From: Xanthomonas sp. F10 | GTDB lineage: Bacteria > Pseudomonadota > Gammaproteobacteria > Xanthomonadales > Xanthomonadaceae | Direction: 5' to 3' | Length of the DNA stretch: 64,000 nucleotides | NCBI RefSeq assembly: GCF_014206815.1 | Contig: NZ_JACHNP010000001.1 | Location: 1,578,456 to 1,642,455 of the forward strand | Shown: positions 1 through 9,436 of the stretch, piece by piece | Layout: the number at the start of each line of letters is the position of its first letter | Numbering within the stretch: position 1 is the stretch's first letter | Program-made: the position numbers and the translations under genes | Notes under the pieces: model-generated | Seen by the model: the letters and a program-made list of their open reading frames with translations, nothing else | Told to the model about the DNA's origin: nothing | Database searches by the model: none

Positions 1-2
1 AC

Positions 3-578
3 ACCGCCCTGTCGCGGGCGGCGGCGGAGGCGAATCCGCACGACCTGGACACGCTGTTCGTGCACGCCAGCGCGCTCGGCGAGGCGCGCGAATATCCGGC
101 CGCGGTCGACGCCTACACCACGCTGATCGCCCAGGCCGCACAGCAGCAGGACGCGCAGGCGCTCAAGCGCGCGCGGCACGGGCGCGGCTACCTGCTGCTG
201 TACTATCTGCCGGACGCCAAGGCCGCGCTGCAGGACTTCCTCGCCGTGCAGCGCGACGGCACGGACGACTTCTACACGCACTATTACCAGGCCAACTGCC
301 ATTACGTGCTCAAGGACTACCGCAGCGCATTGCCGGCCTGCGACGCGGCACGCGCCCTGCTCGACGACGCGATGTTGCAGGCGGACCCCGGCTCGGCGGC
401 GCAGCTGTACATGATGGAGGCCAATTGCCACATGAACCTCGGCGCCTACCCCGCATCGCTCGCCGCCTTCGAGCGCTCGCTGGCATTGCACGAGCGTGCG
501 GACGTGCGCGAGAGCTACGAGCTGGCCCGGCAACTGGCGGCCAAGCCGAAGAAGCGCCTGTTCGGGCTGTTCTCATGA
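3..578 (+). CDS. TPR-like protein, 5' end outside the window
   Basis: The reading frame is open from the first complete codon at position 3 and has no convincing start, so the gene begins upstream. The visible 191 residues are alpha-helical with tetratricopeptide-like spacing (repeated Ala/Leu/Tyr helix pairs, for example around YLLLYYLPDAKAALQDF and YYQANCHYVLKDY). It ends in a basic KPKKRLFGLFS tail. TPR proteins are protein-protein interaction scaffolds; the partner is not evident. A GTG at 60 could start a shorter form, but the protein continues naturally upstream of it. It is followed at about 100 bp by a DUF3142 lipoprotein gene in the same direction, so the two may be co-transcribed. 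Confidence 0.7.
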   Translation, partial: TALSRAAAEANPHDLDTLFVHASALGEAREYPAAVDAYTTLIAQAAQQQDAQALKRARHGRGYLLLYYLPDAKAALQDFLAVQRDGTDDFYTHYYQANCHYVLKDYRSALPACDAARALLDDAMLQADPGSAAQLYMMEANCHMNLGAYPASLAAFERSLALHERADVRESYELARQLAAKPKKRLFGLFS

Positions 579-676
579 TGGCCAGCGCATGAGCCGCGCT
601 GCGCACATTGCCTGCCCGACGGTGCCGTTGCCGCACCGCGGCCGCGTGCGGCCGTGCGTGGCCTGACCCGGCCGTC

Positions 677-1873
677 GTGTCGCTGTGCCGCGCGCTCCTC
701 GGGCTGAGTCTGCTGCTTGGCGGCTGCGCGGCATCGGCACCGGCGCCACTGGAACAACAGGTCTACGTCTGGCAACGGCAATGGAGCGGCGCGCATGCGA
801 TGGCGCTGGCCCAGACCCGCGCGGACTTCGCGGCGCTGCGCGTGCTGGCGTTGCAGGCGCATCCGCGCGCCGGCTGGGGCCGCGCCGCGGTGGATCTGCG
901 GCAGCTCGCCGCCGATGGCCGCCCGGTGATCGCCGTGGTGCGGCTGGACGGGCAGTTGCCGGCACTGGACGCGACGCGCATCGACACCGAGATACTGCAG
1001 GTGGTGCGCCGCTGGCGCACCGCCGGCGTGGCGCTGCGCGGGGTGGAGATCGACCACGATTGCGCCACCGCACGCCTGCCCGCCTATGCGGCACTGCTGC
1101 GGCAACTGCGCGGCGCGTTGCCGGCCGAGCTGACGCTGAGCATCACCGCCCTGCCCGCCTGGCTGGAGAGCCCGGCGCTGACGCCGCTGCTGCGCACGGT
1201 CGACAGTTCGGTGCTGCAGGTGCATGCGGTCAATGCGCCCGCCACCGGCCTGTTCGATCCGGTGCAGGCGCGGCGCTGGGCCGACCGCTACGCCCAGCGC
1301 AGCGCCACGCCATTCTGGCTGGCCCTGCCGGCCTACGGCGTGGCGCTGGTCGACAGCGCCGATGCCAACGTTGCCCCGCTGGTCGAGAGTGAAGCGCCGC
1401 TGGCGGCACGCGGCACACGCCACGAACTGCGGGTGTCGCCGCAGCAGCTCGTCGCGTTCGTCGCTGCGCTGCGCGACCGCCGTCCGCCGCACCTGGCCGG
1501 GCTGGTCTGGTTCCGCCTGCCGCTGCCGGGCGACCGCCGCGCCTGGCCGCTGGCGACGCTGCAGGCCGTGGTGCACGGGCGCCCCTTGCAAGCGGCGGTG
1601 CAGGTCCAGGCCAGCGGCACCGGCCCGGTCTACGATCTGACCTTGACCAACCATGGCAACACCGTGGCCGCGCCGCCGCAGCACGTGGTCCTGCACGGCA
1701 GCGCCTGCGAAGCCGGCGACGCGCTCGGCGATTACCGCCTGCAATTGCCGGCACAGGCGCCCCGTTTCGACCGCACCACCACATCCCCGCCCCTGGCCGC
1801 CGGAGAACGCCGCGCGCTCGGCTGGGTCCGCTGCCGCACCCTGCACCCAGGTGCCATCGATGTCCTGCCGTGA
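677..1873 (+). CDS. DUF3142-like putative lipoprotein
   Basis: The GTG at 677 is chosen as start because it gives a proper lipoprotein signal: a short charged start, a Leu-rich core and the lipobox LLGGC (Cys about residue 18). The longer ORF from 608 has a low-complexity Arg/Pro leader with no signal character. The mature 380 residues resemble DUF3142 proteins, which are predicted TIM-barrel-like. The motif GVEIDHDCAT, with its acidic pair, is the most family-like segment, and ITALPAW and LAGLVWFRLP follow. Function is unknown in the family; a glycan-related role is often guessed from the fold. The stop overlaps the start of the next gene by 14 nt, which implies coupled translation. Confidence 0.7.
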   Translation: MSLCRALLGLSLLLGGCAASAPAPLEQQVYVWQRQWSGAHAMALAQTRADFAALRVLALQAHPRAGWGRAAVDLRQLAADGRPVIAVVRLDGQLPALDATRIDTEILQVVRRWRTAGVALRGVEIDHDCATARLPAYAALLRQLRGALPAELTLSITALPAWLESPALTPLLRTVDSSVLQVHAVNAPATGLFDPVQARRWADRYAQRSATPFWLALPAYGVALVDSADANVAPLVESEAPLAARGTRHELRVSPQQLVAFVAALRDRRPPHLAGLVWFRLPLPGDRRAWPLATLQAVVHGRPLQAAVQVQASGTGPVYDLTLTNHGNTVAAPPQHVVLHGSACEAGDALGDYRLQLPAQAPRFDRTTTSPPLAAGERRALGWVRCRTLHPGAIDVLP

Positions 1874-4073
1874 TTCCCGACCCGCGGCCGCGCTCGCCGC
1901 CGCGCTGACGCTATCCCTGCTGCCGCTGGGCGGCGCCCGCGCCTGCGGCCCGGATTTCCCGTACCGCCTGCTCGACGACCGCGCCGGCGCCCTGGCGCAG
2001 TTGCCGGACGGCAGCTTCGCCCGCGAGGTGCAGCGCCTGGGTGCGCCGATCGACGGCCTCGGACGCGCCAGCGCAGCGACCTTGCCGCGCTACTGGGACG
2101 CCGGCGCGCAATTCCCGCAGCAGCGCAGCGACGTCGAACGCACGCAACTGAGCGCTGCGCAGTTCGCCCGGATCGAACAGCTCCGCGCGCTGGACGATGC
2201 GCGCCGAGTGGAGCGCGAAGGTGCCGACCTGCCGCCGGAACTGCGCCTGTACACCGCCGGCGCGGTGGCGTTCGCGCAGGGCCAGTATCCTTCGGCGGCG
2301 GACTACTTCCGCCAGGTGCTGGCGCTGCCCGAAGCGCAGCGCCGCGCGCGCAGCACCTGGGCCGCCTACTCGCTGGGGCGCAGCCTGGCGCTGGGCGCCG
2401 AGCGCGCGCTGCCTGGCGATGCCGCCGCGCAGCGGCAGGCGGACCGAGAGCAGGCGCAGCAGGCCTTCCAGCAGACTCGGACGTTGCGCCTGGCCGGGTT
2501 CGACGATCCGCTGGAGCTGGGCATCGCCAGCCTCGGCGAGGAGGCGCGCCTGCTGCTGGCCGCCGGCGACTGGAACGGCGCGATCGGCCTGTATGCAGTG
2601 CAGGCCGCGCAGGGCTCGGCCACCGGCATGAGCTCGCTGCAGCAGGTGGCCGCCGATCTCGCCCGCCGCAGCGATGCGGCACTGGCACCGCTGCTGCGAC
2701 AGCAGGCGGTGCGCCGGCTGCTGATCGCCAAGCTGCTCAGCGACACCACCGCCTTCGATCCCGAGACCGGCAGCGCGCTGTCCTCGGCACGCTTCCTGCG
2801 CCTGCTGCAGGACGTGCAACGCGATCCGGTGGAAGACGCCGACCGGCTGGCGGCACTGGCCTACCGCCAGGGCGATTATCCCGGCACCGCGCGCCTGCTC
2901 GCGCATGCCGGCGACAGTGGCCTGGCGTGGTGGCTGCGCGCCAAGATGGCGCTGCGCGACGGCGACGCCGCGCGCGCGGCACAGGCCTACGCGCAAGCAT
3001 CGCGGCGCTTCCCGCCGAACGAGGACTGGGGCACACGCCGTGCCGCCGGCTGGAGCAACGAGACGGTCAAACCGCAGTGCCGCATCGACGGCGAAGCGGC
3101 GATCCTGGCATTGCAACGCGGCAGCTACGTGGAGGCGTTCGCGCAGCTGTACCGCAGCGGCGACCTCTACTGGGAAGACGCCGCCGCGGTCGCCGAGCGC
3201 GTGCTCACCGTGCAGGAACTGCAGGATTACGTGGATCGCCACGTCCCCGCCGCACCGCCGGCCGCCGCGGACGCGACAACGAATGACTGGGAACGGACGC
3301 CGCCGCTGAAACTGCGCGAACTGCTGGCGCGCCGGCTGATGCGCACGGGCCATTACGACGACGCGCTGCCCTATTTCGCCCAGCCCGAGTTGCGCGAGGC
3401 GGCACGCCGCTATCGCGATGCGCGGCGGCAGGCGGCCTCGGCCTGGACCGGCATCGGCCGCGCCGAGGGCCACTACCAGGCCGCGCTGATCGCACGCCGC
3501 CACGGCATGGAATTGCTGGGCTACGAGCTGGGGCCGGACAACCGGGTCTATGCCGGCAACTATGCCGACACCACACCGCACGCGCGGTTGCGCCCCGGCG
3601 GCCTGGTCGCCGCCGCCGAAGCGCAGCGCTGGGACGCCACCGCCGCGCAACCCTACCGCCGTTACCACTACCGCTGGATCGCCGCCGCCCTGGCCGATCG
3701 CGCCGCGGACGACCTGCCGGCACGCAGCCAGGCCTACGCCGCGGTGCTGTGCCAGGCCACCGACTGGCTGATCACCCTTGACCCGGCACAGGCACGCCGT
3801 TCCTACCAGCGCTACGTCGCGCACGGCGCACTCAATCCGGTGCCCGGCAAGGCCTATGTGTTCGGCGTGGGCGCCTGCGAGACACCGGATTTCGACGGCG
3901 CGCGGCGGCGCCTGTGGAGCGATCGCGGCCAGGCCTTGCGCCAGTTCGTGCACGCGCACCGACTCGCCCTGGGCGCGACCGGGCTGGCGCTGCTGACCGC
4001 GGCGGGCTGGCTGCTGCGCCGGCGCATGCGACGCAAGGCGCGCACCGCCACAGCGTCGCCACCGCAGGACTGA
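1860..4073 (+). CDS. Large exported TPR-like protein of unknown function
   Basis: The ATG at 1860 is preferred over the upstream in-frame start at 1653. It gives a signal peptide (AAALAAALTLSLLPLGGARA) followed by the conserved-looking mature start CGPDFPYRLLDDR. The 737-residue product is mostly alpha-helical with TPR-type repeats (for example YTAGAVAFAQGQYPSAADYF and ALAYRQGDYPGTARLL). It ends in one transmembrane helix (about residues 700-722) and a basic cytoplasmic tail, suggesting a periplasmic repeat domain held in the inner membrane by its C terminus. The start overlaps the DUF3142 lipoprotein gene by 14 nt, so the two probably act together. I recognise no enzyme motif. Confidence 0.7.
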   Translation: MSCRDSRPAAALAAALTLSLLPLGGARACGPDFPYRLLDDRAGALAQLPDGSFAREVQRLGAPIDGLGRASAATLPRYWDAGAQFPQQRSDVERTQLSAAQFARIEQLRALDDARRVEREGADLPPELRLYTAGAVAFAQGQYPSAADYFRQVLALPEAQRRARSTWAAYSLGRSLALGAERALPGDAAAQRQADREQAQQAFQQTRTLRLAGFDDPLELGIASLGEEARLLLAAGDWNGAIGLYAVQAAQGSATGMSSLQQVAADLARRSDAALAPLLRQQAVRRLLIAKLLSDTTAFDPETGSALSSARFLRLLQDVQRDPVEDADRLAALAYRQGDYPGTARLLAHAGDSGLAWWLRAKMALRDGDAARAAQAYAQASRRFPPNEDWGTRRAAGWSNETVKPQCRIDGEAAILALQRGSYVEAFAQLYRSGDLYWEDAAAVAERVLTVQELQDYVDRHVPAAPPAAADATTNDWERTPPLKLRELLARRLMRTGHYDDALPYFAQPELREAARRYRDARRQAASAWTGIGRAEGHYQAALIARRHGMELLGYELGPDNRVYAGNYADTTPHARLRPGGLVAAAEAQRWDATAAQPYRRYHYRWIAAALADRAADDLPARSQAYAAVLCQATDWLITLDPAQARRSYQRYVAHGALNPVPGKAYVFGVGACETPDFDGARRRLWSDRGQALRQFVHAHRLALGATGLALLTAAGWLLRRRMRRKARTATASPPQD

Positions 4074-4163
4074 TCCATGGCGCGGGGCCGGACGCGGTCC
4101 GGCACGTGACCGCCCTCGCCTGCATCAACCGCGAAACCGTCAGGCGCGCTGCGCCGCTCTGAC

Positions 4164-4195
4164 CAATCCCCAATCCCGACTCCCCAATCCCCAAG
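4164..4195. repeat. Degenerate AATCCCC/AATCCCG intergenic repeat
   Basis: Four near-copies of (C)CAATCCCC or CAATCCCG/GACTCCCC lie in a row. The same kind of short degenerate repeat recurs near 43360, 46236-46322 and 50111, with a GGGACCC variant near 54811, 57556 and 57705. This one lies in the 345-bp space 4074-4418 between two genes that converge. I see nothing else in that space: no tRNA, no U-tract terminator and no convincing ORF. Confidence 0.6.
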
Positions 4196-4418
4196 GTAGG
4201 GATCGCCGCCGCTCGCTCGTCTCTTCAACAGGACTTTCCTCTTTCGGGCTGGAATCGCGTCGGCATACGCGGCACCGCCCGCTCCGCCGTCCTGGACGAC
4301 CGTTCTCCCGATGCAGCACCGCACCACGCGCGACAAGGACGTCACCGCCCGCGGCATGCGCCGCGCGGTGCGCGTGTGCCTGCGTGCATCGTGTGCGCAC
4401 GCGGGGTGGAGACTGCGC

Positions 4419-4727
4419 TCAGTTCCAGCAAGACCAGGCCAGGCAGACCAACGCCATCGCGCCCAGGCAGCACCCACGCACCCAACGGCGACGGCTGAGC
4501 AACGCGTGCACGCCCTGCAGCAGCACCAGCGCGACCAGCACGCACAGGCCGACCAGGCGCCCATTGCCGCTGTCCTGGAAACCGGCCGAGGACAGCGACG
4601 GATCGCTGCCGTCCACCCACGCGTACGGGCTGCCGGAGACGGCGTACAGCAGCAACATGCCCAGCACGTAGACGCTCCAGGACAGCACCTGCGCGGCGAT
4701 CGCCACGGCCTTGCGCGGGCGTGCCAT
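4419..4727 (-). CDS. Small three-helix membrane protein
   Basis: 102 residues with three hydrophobic segments, about residues 8-30 (IAAQVLSWSVYVLGMLLLYA), 58-76 (LVGLCVLVALVLLQGVHALL) and 84-100. The N terminus is basic (MARPRKA). It starts 9 bp after the stop of the secreted-protein gene 4737-5204, so the two are very probably one transcript. I do not recognise the family. Basic residues flanking the helices support insertion in the inner membrane. Confidence 0.6.
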   Translation of the reverse strand: MARPRKAVAIAAQVLSWSVYVLGMLLLYAVSGSPYAWVDGSDPSLSSAGFQDSGNGRLVGLCVLVALVLLQGVHALLSRRRWVRGCCLGAMALVCLAWSCWN

Positions 4728-4736
4728 CGAGCGGCC

Positions 4737-5204
4737 TCACTCGCACACGAACAGGATGCCGGCGGTCGCATCGGCGCTGCTCGGGCGCACCGGCGTCGCC
4801 TCGCAGCGCGCGACATCGCCGACACGCCGGGAGACCTGCACCCGGCCGTCCGGCCCGTATCCGCACACCAGATAGAGGCCATGCGGATCGGGCGCATCGA
4901 AGCGCCAGATCGACACGCCCGCATCGCCGGGTCGGCGGGTGTCCTCGTTGCTCGGCACCAGCGCGGCCATCTCGCGCGGCGGCCCGGAATAGACGCCGCT
5001 GGAGAACAGCCGCAGCGGCGGCGCGGCGGCGAGATCGACGCGGGCCCCCGCCGGCAGGTCCGGGCTCTGCAACGGCGCATCGGCGACGCGCAGGCGCGCG
5101 GGGCAATGCAGCGTCTCCCTGGCCGCGGCAGGCGCCACGAACAGGGTGGCGATGAGCAGCGGCAGCGCGCGGCGCGCCGTGGCGGACATTTCCTGCAACT
5201 CCAT
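4737..5204 (-). CDS. Small secreted protein, unknown function
   Basis: The ATG at 5204 is chosen because an AAGGAG ribosome-binding site lies 6 bp upstream and the product then opens with a signal peptide (ARRALPLLIATLFVAPAAARE). The longer frame to 5450 has no such features. The mature protein of about 125 residues has three Cys-containing segments (ETLHCPARL, LVCGYGPDG, VARCEATP) and a final Cys in FVCE, giving four cysteines that could form two disulfides in the periplasm. No family is recognised. It is probably operonic with the membrane protein 9 bp downstream. Confidence 0.6.
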   Translation of the reverse strand: MELQEMSATARRALPLLIATLFVAPAAARETLHCPARLRVADAPLQSPDLPAGARVDLAAAPPLRLFSSGVYSGPPREMAALVPSNEDTRRPGDAGVSIWRFDAPDPHGLYLVCGYGPDGRVQVSRRVGDVARCEATPVRPSSADATAGILFVCE

Positions 5205-5436
5205 CGCGTGCTCCTTGTCGACTGCCGCATCGAGACCGGCCGACACCGCGTCCCGGCCTTCCACTCCCGGGGGCGTCCCTCGCAAACACCGCAGGCCGCC
5301 TCGCCGGAACGCGCCTACGGTGCCCGCGCCGCCGACAAAGGTCAACGCGGCACCGCCGCACACGGCCGGCGCCCTGGCGCGCACTAGCGCGCGATCACCC
5401 ATCCCCCGCCCCATCCACCTGCAGAAGAGAACCACG

Positions 5437-5832
5437 ATGCACAGCACCACCCACGATTACAGCCAGTACAGCCCCAAATGGCAGTTCCGCTTCCACTTCT
5501 ACGACACCTACGGCGAGCCCAAGTCGGCGCGCTTCAAGGACGCGATGAAAGCGCTACCGTTCAAGGAGAAGCTGCGCCTCAACATGAACTGGTTCGCCTT
5601 CTTCTTCGGCTTCATCTACCTGTTCGTCATCGGGCTGTGGCGCAAGGCGCTGATGCTGCTCGCCATCTCGCTGTGCTGCGGGATCGCGTTGACCTTCCTT
5701 CCGGACGCGGCCAGCCGGGCCTTCGGCATCGCCTATTCGATCCTGGTCGGCATGACCGCCAACTACGCCTACTATCTGGACAAGGTGAAGGGCAGCACCA
5801 GCTGGAACCCGTTCGAAGGCATCCGCTGGTAA
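5437..5832 (+). CDS. DUF2628-type membrane protein
   Basis: The ATG at 5437 follows GAAGAGA at a normal distance. The 131-residue product begins with a polar, aromatic N-terminal half (QYSPKWQFRFHFYDTYG) and continues into the NMNWFAFFFGFIYLFVIGLWRK segment characteristic of DUF2628 proteins, followed by two further hydrophobic helices. The family is a small inner-membrane group of unknown function. It is read divergently from the 5204-4419 pair. The 232 bp between them holds no recognisable operator. Confidence 0.75.
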   Translation: MHSTTHDYSQYSPKWQFRFHFYDTYGEPKSARFKDAMKALPFKEKLRLNMNWFAFFFGFIYLFVIGLWRKALMLLAISLCCGIALTFLPDAASRAFGIAYSILVGMTANYAYYLDKVKGSTSWNPFEGIRW

Positions 5833-5866
5833 CCGCTCCCTCGCGCAACGCCTTGCATGCGCACCG

Positions 5867-5891
5867 GTCCGCCGCCGCAGTGGCGGCGGAC
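5867..5891. other. Strong hairpin after the DUF2628 gene
   Basis: GTCCGCCGCC and its exact complement GGCGGCGGAC are separated by GCAGT, a perfect 10-bp stem. No T-run follows on either strand, so this is not a classical intrinsic terminator. It may stop or stabilise the upstream mRNA between the DUF2628 gene and the TonB-dependent receptor. Confidence 0.45.
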
Positions 5892-5990
5892 AACCCCATC
5901 CCCTCGCCACCCAGGCCCGCGCCCAGGCAGCCCTTCCCTCCGCCTGTGCGCCTCGTTGGTCGCGCGCAGGCTCCGCAAAGGAGTCGCCTG

Positions 5991-8156
5991 ATGTCGCCCA
6001 CTTTCTACCGCCCGGCGTTCGCGCGCCGCACCCGCCGCGTCGCACCGCTGGCCGCCGCCATCGCCGTCCTCGCCACGGCCGGCTCACCCGCTGCCGGCGC
6101 GCAAACCGACGCCACCACCCTGCCCGCGGTGCGGGTCAGCGAGCGCAGCGATCCCGGCAAGCGCAGCCGCGCCGCCACCAAGACCGACACCAGCCTGCTG
6201 GAAACGCCGCAGTCGCTGTCGGTGATCGACGATGCGCGCATGCAGGCCCAGGGCGCGCAGACCCTCAAGGACGCGCTGAGCTACACGCCCGGGGTGATCC
6301 CCACCCGCTACGGCACCGACTCGCGCTACGACTGGATCTCGCTGCGCGGCTTCGACGCCTATGCGCCCGGCTTCTACCTGGACGGCATGCCGCTGCGCAA
6401 TAACGGCAACTGGGGCATCTGGCCGATCGAGCGCTACGGCGCCGAACGCATCGAGGTGCTGCGCGGCCCGGCCTCGGTGCTGTACGGGCAGAGTGGCCCG
6501 GGCGGGCTGGTCAACGCGGTCAGCAAGCGCCCCACCGCCGAGCCGCTGCACGAACTGCAAGTGCAGCTCGGCGATCATCGGCGCCGGCAACTTGCGGGCG
6601 ACCTGTCCGGGCCGCTAAGCGAGGACGGCACCGTCCTGTACCGCCTCACCGCCTTGGCGCGCGAGGCCGAGCTGCCGGCCGGCGGCATGCGCGACGACCG
6701 CCGCTTCCTGGCCCCGGCGCTGACCTGGGCGCCCAGCGAGACCACCCGCCTCACCCTGCTCTCGCAACTCGGCCGCACCCGCGCCGGCGTCTACCTGCGC
6801 ATGCGGCCGGCGGTGGGATCGCTGGTGCCGACGGCGATCGGCACCTATCTGCCCAGCCGCCTGTTCGAAAGCGACCCGGCCTACAACCGTTTCGACCTGG
6901 ACACGGCGATGTTCGCCACGCTGTTCGAACACCGCATCAACGAGGTGCTGCGCCTGCGCCAGAACGCGCGCTACGGCCGCCTGAAGGTGGACTACCGCAG
7001 CGTGCAGGGACGCGGCTTCGTCATCGACGACCCCGCCGATCCGCTGGACCCGGCCAACTTCGCCCGGCTGCGCCGCACCGCCTCGGACAGCAAGGAAACG
7101 GTGCACGCGCTGAACCTGGACAACCAGCTCGAGCTGCGCCTGCACGCTGGCGCCGTGCAGCACACGCTGCTGTTCGGCCTGGACTATCAACGCACGCGCA
7201 TCGACCAGGTCAGCCACAGCGGCGGCACCACCACGCCGCTGGACATCCGCCATCCGGTCTACGGCGATCCGGTGCAACTGCCCGCCCCCTGGTACGACGG
7301 CATCGCCACGGTGAGCCAGACCGGCCTGTACGTGCAGGACCAGGTGCGCTGGCGCGAGCGCTGGCTGCTCACCATCGGCGCCCGCTACGACCGGGCCGAC
7401 AGCACGCTGGACAGCCGCCTGGACGGCAGCCGCAGCGACATCGTCGAACGCAAGGCCAGCAAGCGCGCCGGCCTGACCTACGTGGCCACGAACGGCTGGG
7501 CGCCGTACCTGAGCTACAGCGAGTCCTTCGTGCCGACCGCCACGCGCGACCCGCTGAGCGGCCGCGCGTTCCGCCCGGAAAGCGGGCGCCAGTACGAAGC
7601 CGGCCTGCGTTTCCAGCCCGATGGCGGCACGCAGACGTACAGCGCCGCCGTGTTCGACCTGCGCCGGCGCAACTACCTGACCTACGACCCGGATTTCCTC
7701 CCGCGCCAGACCGGCGAGACACTGGTGCGCGGCCTGGAACTGGAGGCGGCGCTGCGGCCGCTGCCGCGGTTGCAGTTGATCGGCTCTTACAGCTACACGC
7801 CGACGGTGCACGTCACCGCCAGCAGCAACCCGCGCGAACTGGGCAAGCCACTGTCGGCGGTCTCGCGCCATGCCGCCGCACTGTGGGGCGACTACCGCTT
7901 CGACAACGGCATCCGGCTCGGCCTGGGCGCCCGCTACACCGGCGCCAACCGCGGCGACCTGGATGCCGCCCGCGCCGAGGTACCGGCATTCACCCTGTTC
8001 GACGCGCTGCTCGGCTACGACCGTGACCGCTGGAGCCTGGCCGTGAACGTGCGCAATCTTGCCGACAAGACCTACCTCAGCAATTGCGACGCCTACGACA
8101 ACTGTTATTACGGTGAGCAGCGTCGGGTGACGGCCACGGCCACGTATCGCTGGTGA
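5991..8156 (+). CDS. TonB-dependent siderophore receptor (FhuA-like class)
   Basis: An outer-membrane beta-barrel importer energised by TonB-ExbBD. The ATG at 5991 follows AAAGGAG by 7 bp and starts a 721-residue precursor with a signal peptide ending near AAGAQ. A TonB-box-like stretch (TTLPAVRVSER) follows. The plug domain carries LLETPQSLSVIDDARM, LRGFDAYAPGFYLDGMPLR and IEVLRGPASVLYGQSGPGG. The barrel ends in an aromatic residue after a NLADKTYLSNCDAYDNCYYGE segment, typical of ferrichrome/hydroxamate receptors. The ligand cannot be assigned from sequence. Unlike the receptor at 31611, no Fur-box-like site is visible in the 158 bp upstream. Confidence 0.9.
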   Translation: MSPTFYRPAFARRTRRVAPLAAAIAVLATAGSPAAGAQTDATTLPAVRVSERSDPGKRSRAATKTDTSLLETPQSLSVIDDARMQAQGAQTLKDALSYTPGVIPTRYGTDSRYDWISLRGFDAYAPGFYLDGMPLRNNGNWGIWPIERYGAERIEVLRGPASVLYGQSGPGGLVNAVSKRPTAEPLHELQVQLGDHRRRQLAGDLSGPLSEDGTVLYRLTALAREAELPAGGMRDDRRFLAPALTWAPSETTRLTLLSQLGRTRAGVYLRMRPAVGSLVPTAIGTYLPSRLFESDPAYNRFDLDTAMFATLFEHRINEVLRLRQNARYGRLKVDYRSVQGRGFVIDDPADPLDPANFARLRRTASDSKETVHALNLDNQLELRLHAGAVQHTLLFGLDYQRTRIDQVSHSGGTTTPLDIRHPVYGDPVQLPAPWYDGIATVSQTGLYVQDQVRWRERWLLTIGARYDRADSTLDSRLDGSRSDIVERKASKRAGLTYVATNGWAPYLSYSESFVPTATRDPLSGRAFRPESGRQYEAGLRFQPDGGTQTYSAAVFDLRRRNYLTYDPDFLPRQTGETLVRGLELEAALRPLPRLQLIGSYSYTPTVHVTASSNPRELGKPLSAVSRHAAALWGDYRFDNGIRLGLGARYTGANRGDLDAARAEVPAFTLFDALLGYDRDRWSLAVNVRNLADKTYLSNCDAYDNCYYGEQRRVTATATYRW

Positions 8157-8251
8157 GGGTGCGGGTGCGATGGCGACACATGCCTATCGCGCCCGCGCCC
8201 TCAGCAAGGCGATGCGCAGGCTGCATCTCGACGAGATGCGGCGGGGGACGC

Positions 8252-9436
8252 TCACTCACCCGCTTTGGTTGCCTTGAAGCCGGCATGCCCACAGGCAGCG
8301 TCGTAGGCGTAGTCGCCGGCGGCGAGCAGGTGGCGCCCGCTGTTGATGTGCGCCGGCGGCGTCTTCAGCGGTCCGCGCCACTGCACGCTGTCCGGCGTCG
8401 CCGCCTTGCCGTCGCCGACCGCGAAGCCGTAGCCGAACACCGGCTGCCCCTTGGCGTCGACGACGTCGAGCCGCAGTTGGGTAGCATCCGGCACCACCCG
8501 CGTGGGGTGGCCGGCGATCTCCACGGTCTGTTGCAGGCTGCTGGGCGTGGCGGGCGGTACCATCGGGTTGAGCATCATGTAGGACACGCCGGTGTCGGGC
8601 AGCAGCTTGCCGCAGACGCGGTAGTCGCTGCCGCTACCGGGGAAGCTGGCGCAGGCGGTGGGCGCCTGCCAGTCGCTCGGTGCGGTGGCGGTGGCCGCAC
8701 CGCGCTGCAGCGGCACCAGAGCGAAACCGCTCAGCGCCTGCTTGCTGACGCCCAGGGTGATGCCCTTGGCGCTGACGATGTAACCGGGGCTCATGCGCTG
8801 CGCACGCATCTGCACCAGATTGAGAAACGGATTGCGCGCGGCATCCACGCCGCGGTCGTAGCCCACGCCCATCATGCCGAAGTGCGGGGAGATGGTGCTG
8901 CAGTTGCGCAGCACCTGGGTGCTGCTGCTCAGCGCGGGGCTGCCGTCATAGCCGGCGCAGGTGGCCGGCACCTGCGCCAGCGGCTTGGGTCGCTGGGCCA
9001 CGCTGGCGACATCGCAGGTGCACTGCGCGGCGAGCACGGTGATGCGGTCCACGCGCGCGGCGGCGGTCTTGCCGTCGGCGGAAACGCCGAGTTGCATCGG
9101 GACGTCCACGTACTTGCCGGGGTGATACTTGCTGTCGCTCGAATAGAAGATGTAGCCAGGCGTCTTGGAGGCGTCCCAGGCGCTGCGCAGCGCGTCGCTC
9201 AACGGCACCACCACGCCGGTGGAGCCGGTATCCACCTCCAGCACCTGGCTGCCGCTGCTGCGGCCATCGGCATCGCTGCCGAGTTGCACCCGCACCTGGT
9301 AAGCGAACGTCGGCGTGGCCTTGGAGGCCAGCGGCAGGTTCACGGTCTGCGTCTGCAGCGCGCAGGTCTGCGCGGCGGCGGTGGCGCTCGCGGCCAGGCA
9401 CAGTGCGGCCCCGCTCCAGCGTGTCCATCGGTTCAT
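8252..9436 (-). CDS. Secreted pepsin-like aspartic peptidase candidate
   Basis: 394 residues with a clear signal peptide (residues 1-22, ending ATAAAQ). Two Asp-Thr-Gly motifs are present, VLEVDTGSTG (D69) and LLPDTGVSY (D281), spaced as in two-lobed A1-family (pepsin-type) peptidases. Between them FGMMGVGYDR resembles the hydrophobic-hydrophobic-Gly segment of pepsin. Six or more Cys residues suggest disulfides in an exported protein. What is known: A1 peptidases are common in eukaryotes and sparse in bacteria. What is inferred: catalytic activity. It could be a DUF-type protein that only resembles pepsin. It is monocistronic; the next gene on this strand is far away. Confidence 0.6.
   Translation of the reverse strand: MNRWTRWSGAALCLAASATAAAQTCALQTQTVNLPLASKATPTFAYQVRVQLGSDADGRSSGSQVLEVDTGSTGVVVPLSDALRSAWDASKTPGYIFYSSDSKYHPGKYVDVPMQLGVSADGKTAAARVDRITVLAAQCTCDVASVAQRPKPLAQVPATCAGYDGSPALSSSTQVLRNCSTISPHFGMMGVGYDRGVDAARNPFLNLVQMRAQRMSPGYIVSAKGITLGVSKQALSGFALVPLQRGAATATAPSDWQAPTACASFPGSGSDYRVCGKLLPDTGVSYMMLNPMVPPATPSSLQQTVEIAGHPTRVVPDATQLRLDVVDAKGQPVFGYGFAVGDGKAATPDSVQWRGPLKTPPAHINSGRHLLAAGDYAYDAACGHAGFKATKAGE

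Noticed and set aside
5833-5990. Fur box before the first TonB-dependent receptor
   Set aside because: No AT-rich dyad like that at 31497 is present in this spacer.
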